Origin: DATAQC01 sp039649175
GTDB lineage: Bacteria > Actinomycetota > Acidimicrobiia > Acidimicrobiales > AC-14
Length of the DNA stretch: 32,366 nt
Direction: 5' to 3'
Assembly (NCBI GenBank): GCA_039649175.1
Contig: JBBWZS010000078.1
Location: 1-32,366 of the forward strand
The translations under genes and the position numbers were made by a program. The first letter of the stretch is position 1. Every line of letters starts with the position of its first letter. This document shows positions 15,033-22,372 of this stretch, one piece after another. Under the pieces are notes generated by a model. The model was not told the origin of the DNA. It saw only the letters and a list, made by a program, of their open reading frames with translations, and ran no database searches.

Positions 15033-15907
15033 CAGCGGTCTGCTCCCTGGACCTCCACCGCCGGCGGCTCGTCGCCGGCGACCAGGGCGGCGGCGGCCCT
15101 GAGGGCGGATTCGGCTACGGCTCCCCGCCGCTGCTGGTGGTAGGACAGGATCTGCAACTCGATGGACAGGTCGACCTTGCGCACCGACACACCGGGGGGC
15201 ACGGTGACGATGGCGGGGGCGAAGTTGAGGATCGACGACACACCGGCGGCGACCAACTGGTCGGCCACGTCCTGGGCGGCGGCAGCCGGTGTGGCGATGA
15301 TCCCGATGGCGACTTGCTCGTCGGCGGCGATCTGGGGGAGCTCGCTGAGATGGCGGACCTCGAGGCCCTCGAGCTGCTCGCCGACCTTGGACCGGTCGGC
15401 GTCGACCAGCGCCACCACCCGGAAGCCCCGGGCGGCGAAGCCCCGGTACTTGGCCAGGGCGTGGCCCAGGTTGCCGATGCCCACGATCACCACCGGCCAG
15501 TCCTGGGTGAGGCCGAGTATCCGGGAGATGTGCAGGATGAGGTTGTCGACCTCGTAGCCGACCCCCCGGGTGCCGTAGGACCCGAGATAGGAGAGGTCCT
15601 TGCGGACCTTGGCGGCGTTGACGCCTCCCATCTCGGCCAGGCGCTCCGACGAGGCGGTCACCGTCTTGAGGTCGGCCAATTCGACCAGGCACCGCAGGTA
15701 GACCGGCAGGCGGGCAACCGTGGCCTCGGGGATGCGGCGCGGGCCGCGCGACCGGCCGCCGTCGGCATCGCCGAGGTCGGCGCCGTCGGCGCCGTTGACC
15801 ACCGGCGGCTCCTCCCACCCGGGCGGCCTCGGCGTTGCGCCGTTGCCTGAGGAGCCGGGAGAGGCATCGCCCGGGAACCGCCCCTGGGCCGGGGTCTGGT
15901 CGGACAT
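15032..15907 (-). CDS. rex: Redox-sensing transcriptional repressor Rex
   Basis: This 291-residue repressor senses the NADH/NAD+ ratio. Residues 1-57 are a low-complexity, Gly/Pro/Asp-rich extension. The winged-helix domain follows (about 58-125: IPEATVARLPVYLRCL, SSERLAEMGGVNAAKVRKDLSYLGSYGTRGVGY), then the NAD(H)-binding Rossmann domain with VVIVGIGNLGHALAKY (139-153) and the C-terminal swapped helix. In Streptomyces Rex represses its own rex-hemACD operon and respiratory genes; the same linkage is seen here. ATG 15907 is chosen over TTG 15916 because TTG overlaps the likely -10 element TACACT; the ATG is 8 nt downstream of it, suggesting a leaderless mRNA. Coupled to the next gene. Confidence 0.95.
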   Translation of the reverse strand: MSDQTPAQGRFPGDASPGSSGNGATPRPPGWEEPPVVNGADGADLGDADGGRSRGPRRIPEATVARLPVYLRCLVELADLKTVTASSERLAEMGGVNAAKVRKDLSYLGSYGTRGVGYEVDNLILHISRILGLTQDWPVVIVGIGNLGHALAKYRGFAARGFRVVALVDADRSKVGEQLEGLEVRHLSELPQIAADEQVAIGIIATPAAAAQDVADQLVAAGVSSILNFAPAIVTVPPGVSVRKVDLSIELQILSYHQQRRGAVAESALRAAAALVAGDEPPAVEVQGADR

Positions 15908-15915
15908 CGTGCCCA

Positions 15916-15947
15916 AGTGTACGCCCCCCTCGTGCGCTCGTTCACAA
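15916..15947 (-). promoter_or_regulatory. rex promoter with a candidate Rex operator
   Basis: On the minus strand TACACT (15921-15916) is a -10 element 8 nt before the rex ATG. Upstream, TTGTGAACGAGCGCACG (starting at 15947) keeps the left half-site TTGTGAA of the Rex consensus and part of the right half (TGTGAAC-N2-GTTCACA in Streptomyces). It overlaps the expected -35 region, as an autorepressor site would. The right half is degenerate. Confidence 0.5.
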
Positions 15948-16007
15948 GGGTCGCCGTTCGGGCACCCCCCGGGCGAGAGCCAGCCGGGCCTACCCGGTCA
16001 CGATCGG

Positions 16008-16013
16008 TAAAAT
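16008..16013 (+). promoter_or_regulatory. -10 element TAAAAT for a probably leaderless transcript
   Basis: TAAAAT lies 8 nt before the GTG start of the seven-helix membrane protein and there is no Shine-Dalgarno between them. A transcript starting 7-9 nt after the -10 would begin at or next to the start codon. Confidence 0.5.
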
Positions 16014-16021
16014 CGCTGTTC

Positions 16022-16798
16022 GTGTCCACCCAGTCGGCGCTGGCCGCCGCCGCCGCCCTGGTGGCGCTGGCCCTCGCCATGTCGACCTACGAACGGTGGC
16101 TGGCCGCCCGTCGTCCCCACGAGTTGGCGTGGACGGTGTCACTGGTGATGTTCTTCGTGGGGGCGGCGGCGTTGTGGTTCGGCGCCACCAACGGGTGGGA
16201 CGAGGCCACCTTCCGGGTCTTCTACCTGTTCGGCGCGGTGATCAACGTGCCCTTCCTGGCCCTGGGCACCGTGTACTTGCTGGGCGACCGGCGGCGGGCC
16301 GACCGGTGGACGGCGGTCGTGGCCCTGGCCTCGGCGTTCGCCGCCGGTGTCGTGCTGGAGGCGCCCATGCACGGTCGGGTGCCCGTCGATCGCCTTCCTC
16401 GCGGTTCAGAGGTCTTCGGCGCCCTCCCCCGCGTCCTGGCTGCCGTCGCCTCGGGCGTGGGCGCCACCGTCGTGCTCGGAGGCGCAGTGTGGAGCGCCTG
16501 GCGTTTCTGGCGGAGCCGCCGGGCGGCGCCGGCACGGGGCCCGGCGGGCCGCCTGGCGGGGGCCAACGTGCTCATCGCCACCGGCACCCTGGTGCTCGGC
16601 GCCGGAGGCCTGTTCAACTCGGTGCTCGACGCCATGGAGGCGTTCGCCGTCACCCTGCTGGTGGGCATCGCCTTCGTGTTCGCCGGCTTCCTGGTGGCGA
16701 CGTCGAGCCCCCGTCCCCGGCCCATCGCCGGTGACCGACGGGCCGGGCCTCCCGACAAAGAACCTGTTGTCGAACGGGTAGATGCCAAGTACAGTTAG
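16022..16798 (+). CDS. Seven-helix membrane protein of unknown function
   Basis: This 258-residue protein is not recognised. About seven hydrophobic segments are visible: residues 5-23, 36-56, 65-90, 97-116, 137-161, 179-199 and 211-229, followed by a hydrophilic tail ending DAKYS. Loops are short and Arg-rich, consistent with an inner-membrane protein whose C-terminus is cytosolic. No catalytic or transport motif is evident. GTG 16022 is chosen because it precedes the first helix and lies just downstream of TAAAAT; an in-frame extension to 15917 would run through the divergent rex promoter. It is divergent from rex and lies upstream of the iron permease, but a separate palindrome and candidate iron box lie between it and efeU. 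The stop codon sits inside that palindrome. Confidence 0.75.
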   Translation: MSTQSALAAAAALVALALAMSTYERWLAARRPHELAWTVSLVMFFVGAAALWFGATNGWDEATFRVFYLFGAVINVPFLALGTVYLLGDRRRADRWTAVVALASAFAAGVVLEAPMHGRVPVDRLPRGSEVFGALPRVLAAVASGVGATVVLGGAVWSAWRFWRSRRAAPARGPAGRLAGANVLIATGTLVLGAGGLFNSVLDAMEAFAVTLLVGIAFVFAGFLVATSSPRPRPIAGDRRAGPPDKEPVVERVDAKYS

Positions 16799-16804
16799 CT
16801 GTAC
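16789..16804. promoter_or_regulatory. Perfect palindrome GTACAG-TTAG-CTGTAC over a stop codon
   Basis: Six-bp arms with a 4-nt spacer span the TAG of the seven-helix protein and lie 78 nt before efeU. It could be an operator for efeU or a small hairpin. It does not match a site I can name. Confidence 0.45.
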
Positions 16805-16812
16805 CTGAGAGA

Positions 16813-16831
16813 TTTCGTTAGGCCCTCCTAA
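16813..16831 (+). promoter_or_regulatory. Candidate IdeR/DtxR iron box upstream of efeU
   Basis: TTTCGTTAGGCCCTCCTAA matches the 19-bp iron-box consensus (TTAGGTTAGGCTAACCTAA) at 14 positions by eye, including GTTAGGC and CCTAA. It lies about 50 nt before the efeU start, a suitable place for iron-dependent repression. Confidence 0.5.
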
Positions 16832-16881
16832 TACGCTCGGGCCGTGTGTGACTCACGCCAGGTCGACGAAGGGACCGGACC

Positions 16882-17802
16882 GTGCTCGCCAACTTCTTGA
16901 TCGGGTTACGAGAGGGGCTGGAGGCGGCGCTCGTCGTCAGCATCCTCGTGGCCTACCTCGTGCGCACCGACCGCCGCGGTGCCTTGCGCTCGGTCTGGAT
17001 CGGCGCCGGCGCGGCAGCCGCCATCAGCCTGGCGGCGGGGGCCCTGCTCACCTTCACCTCGCACTCGCTCACGTTCAAGGCCCAGGAGACCTTCGCCGGC
17101 GTCATGTCCGTGCTGGCCGTGGCCCTGGTCACCTGGATGATCTTCTGGATGCGCCGGACCGCCCGGCACCTGAAGGGCGATCTCCATGACCGCCTCGACT
17201 CGGCCCTGGCCATGGGCACCGGCGCCCTCGCCGTCACCGCCTTCGTGGCCGTCGCCCGTGAGGGCCTGGAGACCGCCTTGTTCATCTGGACGGCGGTGCA
17301 GTCGACGGGGTCCACGTTCACGCCCGTGGCCGGGGCCACCCTCGGACTGGCAACTGCGTTCGTGCTCGGGTACCTCGTGTACCGGCGCTCGGTCCAGATC
17401 AACCTGGCCCGGTTCTTCCGCTACACCGGCGTCGGCCTGGTGGTCGTGGCTGCGGGCGTGCTGGCCTACGGCATCCACGACCTCCAAGAGGCGGGCTACC
17501 TGGCCTTCGGGGGCCTGGGTCACACGGTCTTCGACGCCACCGGCATCCTGCCGCCGTCGAGTTGGTGGGGGTCGCTGTGGAAGGGCCTGTTCAGCATCAG
17601 CCCCACGCCGTCCCGCCTCGAGCTGACGGTGTGGCTGGTCTACCTCGTCCCCACCATGGTGCTGTTCCTGCGCCCCGCACGTGCATCGGCACCCGCAGCC
17701 GGCGGAGGCGCAGCCGCCGAGCCTGCACCGGTGGACCCCGCACCCGCCCCCGCGGGCCAGTCGAGCCAGCGGGTCGCCGAGTTCACCAGCACGACGGGCT
17801 GA
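16882..17802 (+). CDS. efeU: EfeU/FTR1-family iron permease
   Basis: This 306-residue inner-membrane permease of the oxidase-dependent iron transporter family imports iron. Both signature REGLE motifs are present, R10-E14 in helix 1 and R126-E130 in a later helix, along with about seven hydrophobic helices between residues 1 and 265. The last 40 residues are a Pro/Ala-rich cytosolic or periplasmic tail. The GTG start is preceded by GAAGGGA. The usual partner genes efeO and efeB are not adjacent: the next gene is a CAP-domain protein. A candidate iron box upstream suggests repression when iron is plentiful. Iron supply fits the neighbouring heme operon, but that is proximity only. Confidence 0.9.
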   Translation: MLANFLIGLREGLEAALVVSILVAYLVRTDRRGALRSVWIGAGAAAAISLAAGALLTFTSHSLTFKAQETFAGVMSVLAVALVTWMIFWMRRTARHLKGDLHDRLDSALAMGTGALAVTAFVAVAREGLETALFIWTAVQSTGSTFTPVAGATLGLATAFVLGYLVYRRSVQINLARFFRYTGVGLVVVAAGVLAYGIHDLQEAGYLAFGGLGHTVFDATGILPPSSWWGSLWKGLFSISPTPSRLELTVWLVYLVPTMVLFLRPARASAPAAGGGAAAEPAPVDPAPAPAGQSSQRVAEFTSTTG

Positions 17803-17849
17803 GCGCGCTTCCCCGTCCTGTCCCCGATTTATCCCCGGGTTGACTCAAG

Positions 17850-17946
17850 CTTCGGCCACCCTCCTGCCGAAGGACTCCAGGACAGTCGCTACCTGGACAC
17901 AGCACGACTGACGCAGCCGGGGTCGAGCCCCCGGCCGGGACGTCAG
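17850..17946 (+). ncRNA. Structured 5' leader of the CAP-domain gene (candidate RNA element)
   Basis: Four nested or successive stems are visible: CTTCGGC/GCCGAAG (17850-17872), TCCAGG/CCTGGA (17876-17897), CAGTCG/CGACTG (17883-17910, incompatible with or crossing the previous stem) and CTGACG/CGTCAG (17908-17946) closing CCGGGG/CCCCGG (17917-17934). The last stem ends 9 nt before the CGGAGGGG ribosome site. Mutually exclusive pairings are a feature of riboswitches, but no known class was recognised. Confidence 0.4.
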
Positions 17947-17968
17947 CCGGGCGCCGGAGGGGATCTCA

Positions 17969-18655
17969 ATGCGCGCACGTCGGTTCATCGCGGCCATGGC
18001 ATCGGCCACCACCCTCGCCGCCGGCACCTTGACCCTCGGGGCCGTGCTACCGGGCACGACCCTGGCGGCCTCTCCCGCCGCCGCCGCGGGCTCCGAGGAG
18101 TCGAGCCTGCTGGCCCTGACCAACCAGGCCCGGGCGTCGGCCGGCGACCCGGCGCTGAGCATGGACTCGTCGCTCACCTCGGTGGCCCGTTCCTGGGCCC
18201 AGACGATGGCCTCCCAGGGCGGCATCTCCCACAATCCCGACCTGGCGTCCCAGGTCGACGGCTGGTCCCGCCTGGGTGAGAACGTGGGCGTGGGCACCAG
18301 CATCGACCAGGTGCACCAGGCGCTGCTGGCCAGTCCCCACCACTACGAGAACATCACCGGCGACTTCTCGCTGGTCGGCATCGGCGTCGCCTCCGGCGGT
18401 GGCCGCGTCTACGTGGTGGAGGACTTCGAGCAGCCGAGGGGCGGTGGGGGTACCGTGGCCGCCGCCGACCCCGGGCCTCCGCCCACGGTCGCCCGGCGGG
18501 TCACGACCACCGTCGCACCGGCGCCCCGGCCTCCCCGAACCGCCCCGCCCGCCGTCGCCCCCACCCCACCGCCTCCGCCGGCGCCGTCGGTGTCGACGCT
18601 GCACTTCGTGCTCGACGCCCTGCGGGCCCTCGATTCGCTGAACAGCCACACCTGA
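17969..18655 (+). CDS. Secreted CAP/SCP-domain protein
   Basis: This 228-residue exported protein has a signal peptide (Arg-rich start, hydrophobic core about 7-30, Ala-rich cleavage area about 35-40) and a CAP domain at about 45-155. The usual sequence order of the domain is visible: LLALTNQARASAGDPAL, SLTSVARSWAQTMASQGGISHNPDL, and LGENVGVGTSIDQVHQALLASPHHYENI. The H/E residues of the CAP cavity are present. A Pro/Thr-rich linker (about 165-205) leads to a short helical tail. Bacterial CAP proteins are extracellular and of mostly unknown function. ATG start with CGGAGGGG upstream; the leader is strongly structured, suggesting post-transcriptional control. Confidence 0.88.
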   Translation: MRARRFIAAMASATTLAAGTLTLGAVLPGTTLAASPAAAAGSEESSLLALTNQARASAGDPALSMDSSLTSVARSWAQTMASQGGISHNPDLASQVDGWSRLGENVGVGTSIDQVHQALLASPHHYENITGDFSLVGIGVASGGGRVYVVEDFEQPRGGGGTVAAADPGPPPTVARRVTTTVAPAPRPPRTAPPAVAPTPPPPPAPSVSTLHFVLDALRALDSLNSHT

Positions 18656-18660
18656 GATCC

Positions 18661-18698
18661 CGTCGCGACGCCACCGCCCCAGGAGGTGGGTAGCGACG
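18661..18698 (+). terminator. Hairpin after the CAP gene
   Basis: Outer arms CGTCGC/GCGACG and inner arms CCACC/GGTGG lie 6 nt after the CAP stop. A stem without a U tract, plausible as a GC-rich terminator. Confidence 0.5.
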
Positions 18699-18720
18699 CC
18701 CGACCCGGTAGGTTGGCGGC

Positions 18721-19122
18721 GTGGCCCAGGCCAGCCGGGCGCCCATCCGGGTGATGATCGTCGATGACACCGACCACGTCCGGCGGATGCTCACGACCAT
18801 GCTCACCGTCGACGGCTTCGACGTGGTCCACCAGGCGTCGGGGGGACCCGACGCCCTCGACCATGTCGACGAGGCCGATCCCGACGTGATCGTCATCGAC
18901 TACAAGATGCCGGTGATGGACGGGCTGGACGCCGCCCGCCGGCTGCGGGCCCGCCGGCCCGACCAGGTCCTGGTCCTCTACACCGCCTACATCGACGATG
19001 CCCTGCAGCGCGAGGCCGACGAGGCGGGCGTGGCCCTGTGCCTCGACAAGGTCGAGGGACTGAACTCGCTCGAGCGCGAGATCAGCCGCCTGTGCAGCTC
19101 ACTCGGGGATCGGGCGGGCTGA
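18721..19122 (+). CDS. Single-domain response regulator (CheY-like)
   Basis: This 133-residue protein is a stand-alone receiver domain. The acidic pair D15/D16, phosphoacceptor D60 in VIVIDYKMPVMDG, T88 in LYTAY and K110 in CLDKVEG are all present, so it should be phosphorylated normally. It has no output domain and no histidine kinase gene nearby, so it likely acts by protein contact with an unlinked partner. GTG start, with only a weak purine-rich region upstream. It converges with the minus-strand SAM hydrolase group, separated by a short GC hairpin. Confidence 0.9.
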   Translation: MAQASRAPIRVMIVDDTDHVRRMLTTMLTVDGFDVVHQASGGPDALDHVDEADPDVIVIDYKMPVMDGLDAARRLRARRPDQVLVLYTAYIDDALQREADEAGVALCLDKVEGLNSLEREISRLCSSLGDRAG

Positions 19123-19136
19123 CCGCCGACGGGGCC

Positions 19137-19151
19137 GGCCGGCTACCGGCC
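19137..19151. terminator. Short bidirectional GC hairpin
   Basis: GGCCGG-CTA-CCGGCC lies between the convergent response regulator and the small ORF, and overlaps the TAG stop of the latter. No U tract. Confidence 0.4.
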
Positions 19152-19232
19152 GATGACGAGGAACTGGGCGATGGCGGCGGCGAAGATGACGAACAGCAGC
19201 GCCGCCAGGGCGATCGTGGTCCCCCGTCTCAC
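19143..19232 (-). CDS. Predicted 29-residue single-helix membrane protein
   Basis: The GTG start overlaps the TGA of the upstream SAM adenosyltransferase gene (GTGA), the same coupling seen for other genes in this window. The product is VRRGTTIA followed by a hydrophobic run (about residues 7-27: LAALLFVIFAAAIAQFLVI) and ends GR. An Arg-rich start before the helix would place the N-terminus inside. Codon third positions are GC-rich as in real genes here. It is too short for confident family assignment. It could be a small membrane regulator or a chance extension; coupling and the clean helix favour a real gene. Confidence 0.5.
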   Translation of the reverse strand: MRRGTTIALAALLFVIFAAAIAQFLVIGR

Positions 19233-20062
19233 GCGTCAGCCGTCGGCTCGAGGCGGACCAGGTCGCCGGCAGCCAGGGAGAGGTCCTCGGCCGCCGACCG
19301 GCGGTCGAGGGCCACGGCCAGCAGGCCGTAGGAGTCCACCACCAGGCCCACCTGTCCGGTGGCCAACTCGGCGAAACTGGTCACCCGCGCCGCGCTGCGG
19401 GTCCGTTCGCCCATGCGCACCACGATCGGCGAGCCCATGGCCTCGATCTCGTCGGGCCCCACGTTGAGCTGGGCGTTGCCGAACCGGTCGACCCACAGCA
19501 CCTCGCCCTCCACGCCGCCGTTCTCCTCCCGGGACAGGGGGATGATGCCGGGCACGAGGGTGAACGGGTCGACGGGATCCCCCAGCTCGTCGAGCTCCAC
19601 GCCGGCGCACAGATGGGCGGCCGCCGGCCCGAACACGTCGCGCCCGGCGAAGGTGGGCCCTGGTGCGGCCAGGTGCCAGTCGGTGTTGGTGAGCGCCACG
19701 GCCCGCCGGGCGCCGCCGGCCAGGGCCACCGCAGGAGCCAGCAGGCCGTTGTCGGGGCCGATCAGCACCCAGCGGTCGTCACCACCAGCGTCGTCGTCAC
19801 CGACCTCGACGGCCACGGCCCGCCGGGCCGTGCCGACGCCGGGGTCGACGACGGCCAGCACCACGCCCGGGGGCAGGTACTGGATGCTGCGGGCCAGCAC
19901 CAGGCTGCCGGCCCGGATGTCGTGGGGTGCGACCTGATGGCTCACGTCGATGACCCGCGCCGCCGGCGCGATGGCGGCGATCACGGCCTTGACCACGCCG
20001 ACGAACTCGTCGGCCAGCCCGTAGTCGGACAGGAACGAGACGGTGTCGAACCGGGCAGCCAT
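19229..20062 (-). CDS. SAM hydroxide adenosyltransferase (DUF62 family)
   Basis: This 277-residue cytosolic enzyme belongs to the family that hydrolyses S-adenosylmethionine to adenosine and methionine and is related to bacterial fluorinase and chlorinase. The N-terminal domain shows FLSDYGLADEFVGVVKAV (about 10-27), HQVAPHDIRAGS, VVDPGVGT (71-78) and GPDNGLLAPA, and the central TFAGRDVFGPAAAHLC is also typical. No halogenase-specific loop was recognised, so water is the likely nucleophile. ATG start. A short hairpin lies between it and the upstream HTH gene. Confidence 0.88.
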   Translation of the reverse strand: MAARFDTVSFLSDYGLADEFVGVVKAVIAAIAPAARVIDVSHQVAPHDIRAGSLVLARSIQYLPPGVVLAVVDPGVGTARRAVAVEVGDDDAGGDDRWVLIGPDNGLLAPAVALAGGARRAVALTNTDWHLAAPGPTFAGRDVFGPAAAHLCAGVELDELGDPVDPFTLVPGIIPLSREENGGVEGEVLWVDRFGNAQLNVGPDEIEAMGSPIVVRMGERTRSAARVTSFAELATGQVGLVVDSYGLLAVALDRRSAAEDLSLAAGDLVRLEPTADA

Positions 20063-20084
20063 GCCCTGGGCACGCTACTGCCAG

Positions 20085-20105
20085 GCCGGCCCTCCCCCGG
20101 CCGGC
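20085..20105 (-). terminator. Hairpin after the HTH gene
   Basis: Perfect 7-bp arms GCCGGCC/GGCCGGC with a 7-nt loop begin 3 nt after the HTH stop. Probable terminator or processing site before the SAM hydrolase gene. Confidence 0.5.
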
Positions 20106-20108
20106 GGG

Positions 20109-20300
20109 TCAGCCCGCTTCGGTGTAGGTACTGGCCAGGAAGCGGTCGACGTCGTCCTCACGGACCCGGTAGGACTTGCCCACCCGGACGGCGGCCAGCT
20201 GGCCGCTCTTGATCAGCCGGTAGACCGTCATGGTGGAGACCCGGAGGAGCCCACCCACCTCTGCCGCGGTCAGAAACCGCGCGCGCGCATCGGACTTCAC
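20109..20300 (-). CDS. Excisionase-family HTH DNA-binding protein (Rv0500A-like)
   Basis: This 63-residue protein is essentially one winged helix-turn-helix: RFLTAAEVGGLLRVSTMTVYRLIKSGQLAAVRVGKSYRVREDDVDRFL, the MerR/BldC-like HTH_17 form. GTG 20300 is preferred because AGGGGAG lies 7 nt upstream; a TTG at 20330 would add ten residues. In Mycobacterium an almost identical small HTH gene (Rv0500A) lies beside proC, so the pairing with proC here is conserved context, not evidence of a mobile element. The target is unknown. Confidence 0.85.
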   Translation of the reverse strand: MKSDARARFLTAAEVGGLLRVSTMTVYRLIKSGQLAAVRVGKSYRVREDDVDRFLASTYTEAG

Positions 20301-20371
20301 CGTGAGCTCTCCCCTCTTCGCTCCTGGCAATGTACGCCCGCGCGACGGTCAAGGGAAAGGGCGGGCGGTTC

Positions 20372-21166
20372 TCAGCCCCGACCCAGCTCCCGGGAGCGCT
20401 CGGTGGCCGCCGTCACCGCCTCCAGCACGGCGCTGCGCACGGCGGCCGCCTCCAGGGCCCGGACACCGGCGGCGGTGGTGCCTCCCGGAGACGTCACCGC
20501 CGCCCGGAGCTCGGCCGCCGACTGTCCCGACTCGTCGAGCAGACGGGCCGATCCCAGGATGGTCTGCACCACCAGTGCCCGGCTCACGTCGCGGGTCAAG
20601 CCGTTGAGCACCCCCGCCTCGACGAGCGCCTCGGCCACGAAGAACACGTAGGCCGGCCCGGAGCCCGACAGGCCGGTGACGGCGTCGAGCAGAGGCTCGC
20701 CCACGCGCACGACCAGGCCGACAGCCGACAGGATGCCGTCGGCCCAGTCGAGGTCGGCCTCACCGGCGCCCGGTCCGCCGGCGATGGCCGCCGCCCCGGC
20801 ACCGACGAGCGCCGGCGTGTTGGGCATGGCCCGCACCACGGCCACGTCGTCACCCAGGGCGGGCTGGAGCCTGTCGAGGCCGACCCCGGCCACGATCGAC
20901 AGCACCCGGGCGATCCCGGCGGCGGCGACGCCGGCACAGGCGGCATCGACATCGGCCGGCTTCACGGCCAGCACGGCGCCCTCGGCCCGGGGAACCTCGG
21001 CGGTGACCACCACACCGGGGTGGAGGCGACCCAGCTCCTCGCGCCGGGCGGCGATGGGCTCCACCACCGCCAGCTGGTCGCCTTCGGCCCAGTGGGCACC
21101 CACCAGCCCGGCCACCAGTGCCGAGCCCATCTTCCCGCCACCGACGATGACCAGCCGCAAGCCCAT
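20372..21166 (-). CDS. proC: Pyrroline-5-carboxylate reductase
   Basis: It makes the last step of proline synthesis, reducing pyrroline-5-carboxylate with NAD(P)H in the cytosol. The 264-residue protein has the Rossmann start LVIVGGGKMGSAL, LAVKPADVD, the RAMPNTPALVGAGAAAI block and the C-terminal signature GLSGSGPAYVFFVAEAL to SPGGTTAAGVRALE. All are normal. It is followed by the HTH gene after 71 nt and starts with its own ATG after a 51-nt gap from the M23 peptidase. Confidence 0.95.
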   Translation of the reverse strand: MGLRLVIVGGGKMGSALVAGLVGAHWAEGDQLAVVEPIAARREELGRLHPGVVVTAEVPRAEGAVLAVKPADVDAACAGVAAAGIARVLSIVAGVGLDRLQPALGDDVAVVRAMPNTPALVGAGAAAIAGGPGAGEADLDWADGILSAVGLVVRVGEPLLDAVTGLSGSGPAYVFFVAEALVEAGVLNGLTRDVSRALVVQTILGSARLLDESGQSAAELRAAVTSPGGTTAAGVRALEAAAVRSAVLEAVTAATERSRELGRG

Positions 21167-21217
21167 GACGACGAATGTAGGCGGGGCGACCGGGTGGACG
21201 CTGGCGGTGCCCGACCC

Positions 21218-22372
21218 TCAGGGCAGGAAGGCCTTGGGGTCCTCGGGCGTGCCGTTCAGCCTGGTCTCGAAGTGCAGGTGGGGACCGGTGCAGTGCCCGC
21301 TACACCCGGAGTAGCCGATGACGTCACCCTGGGCCACGCTGGAGCCACTGCTGACCACCGTCCTGCTCTGGTGGGCGTAGAGGGTGCTGAGCCCGCCGCC
21401 GTCGTCGATCACGGTCAGCAGGCCGTAGCCGCCGTCGTCGCCCGAGGAGATGACCGTTCCCGACTTGGCGGCGCGAATCGGGGTCCCGCTGCTCACACCG
21501 ATGTCGATCCCGGTGTGCATGCGGCCCCAGCGGTTGCCGAACGGGGAGGTGAGGGGGCCGTCCACCGGCCACATCAGGACGTAGGACGCTGCCTGCCCGG
21601 GCCCGAGCGATGCCGGTCCCGGCCCTGCCTGGCCCTGGCGGCTCCGGAGGAGGTTCTCGATCCTGGCCTGGTCGCGGGCCAGGCCGTCGACCTCGTCCTG
21701 GTACTCCTGGATGCGCTCGTCGAGGGCGCCTTTCAGGCGTGCCTGGCTGTCCCGTACCGACTGCAGCTCGCTCAGGTGGGCGGCGGCCGCCTTGTGCCGA
21801 GCGGCGGCCTGGTCACGGAGGTGGCCCAGGTCGGCCTGCTCGGCCTGCTCGTCCTCCCGGGTTGCACGCAGGCGGCCCAGCACGTCACGGTCGGTGCTGG
21901 CCACGTGGTCGAGCAGGGCCTCGCGCCGGCTGGCCTCGCTGACGTCGCTCGACCCCAGGAGCCGGACCAGGGGGTCCCCGCCGGGGTGCACGTAGGCCCG
22001 CACGGCCAGAGCGGCCGCCGCCGATCGCAGATCGGCCATCCGGGCCTCGGTGGCCGCCAGCCGGGCCTCGGCCGAGCCCACCGCGACCTGGGCGGCCGAC
22101 GCCGCCTGCTGGACGGCCTCGGTGGTGGAGGACTCCGCGGCGACGCTGGTGTCGAGGTCGCGCAGGGCTGCTTCGAGCTGGGCGTCGTCGGCGCCGCTGG
22201 TGTCGGTGGTGCCGGCGGGACCGCTGGTGCCGGCGATCAGACGGGTCGTCGCCGTCGCCTGCTCGCCCTGGTTCGAGGCGGGGCGATCACCGGAGTCGGC
22301 AAAGCCGGGTGTGGCCAGGGCCAACACCAGGCAGGAGACGAGCGCGGCAGCGGGGACCCGGATCATGGACAT
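21218..22372 (-). CDS. Secreted M23 peptidase with coiled coil (EnvC/murein-hydrolase type)
   Basis: This 384-residue exported protein has a signal peptide (about 1-25, ending near GFADS), a long heptad-like coiled coil (about 65-245, Ala/Glu/Arg/Leu-rich with two helical arms) and a C-terminal LytM/M23 zinc peptidase domain (about 265-384). Metal ligands H286 and D290 (MHTGIDIG) and H365/H367 (HLHFE) are present, so the domain should be active, unlike degenerate EnvC. A CSGHC pair near the active site may form a disulfide. It probably cuts or regulates peptidoglycan. ATG 22372 is chosen for the normal signal peptide; no strong Shine-Dalgarno is seen. Confidence 0.9.
   Translation of the reverse strand: MSMIRVPAAALVSCLVLALATPGFADSGDRPASNQGEQATATTRLIAGTSGPAGTTDTSGADDAQLEAALRDLDTSVAAESSTTEAVQQAASAAQVAVGSAEARLAATEARMADLRSAAAALAVRAYVHPGGDPLVRLLGSSDVSEASRREALLDHVASTDRDVLGRLRATREDEQAEQADLGHLRDQAAARHKAAAAHLSELQSVRDSQARLKGALDERIQEYQDEVDGLARDQARIENLLRSRQGQAGPGPASLGPGQAASYVLMWPVDGPLTSPFGNRWGRMHTGIDIGVSSGTPIRAAKSGTVISSGDDGGYGLLTVIDDGGGLSTLYAHQSRTVVSSGSSVAQGDVIGYSGCSGHCTGPHLHFETRLNGTPEDPKAFLP

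Noticed and set aside
17803..17968. c-di-AMP (ydaO) riboswitch upstream of the CAP gene
   Set aside because: The location fits actinobacterial cell-wall genes, but the conserved GGGGUGAAUCC-type segments are absent. The leader is reported only as structured.
20109..20300. Excisionase gene as evidence for an integrated element
   Set aside because: The family name suggests Xis, but no integrase, att repeat or phage gene is near, and a near-identical HTH gene beside proC is core context in mycobacteria.
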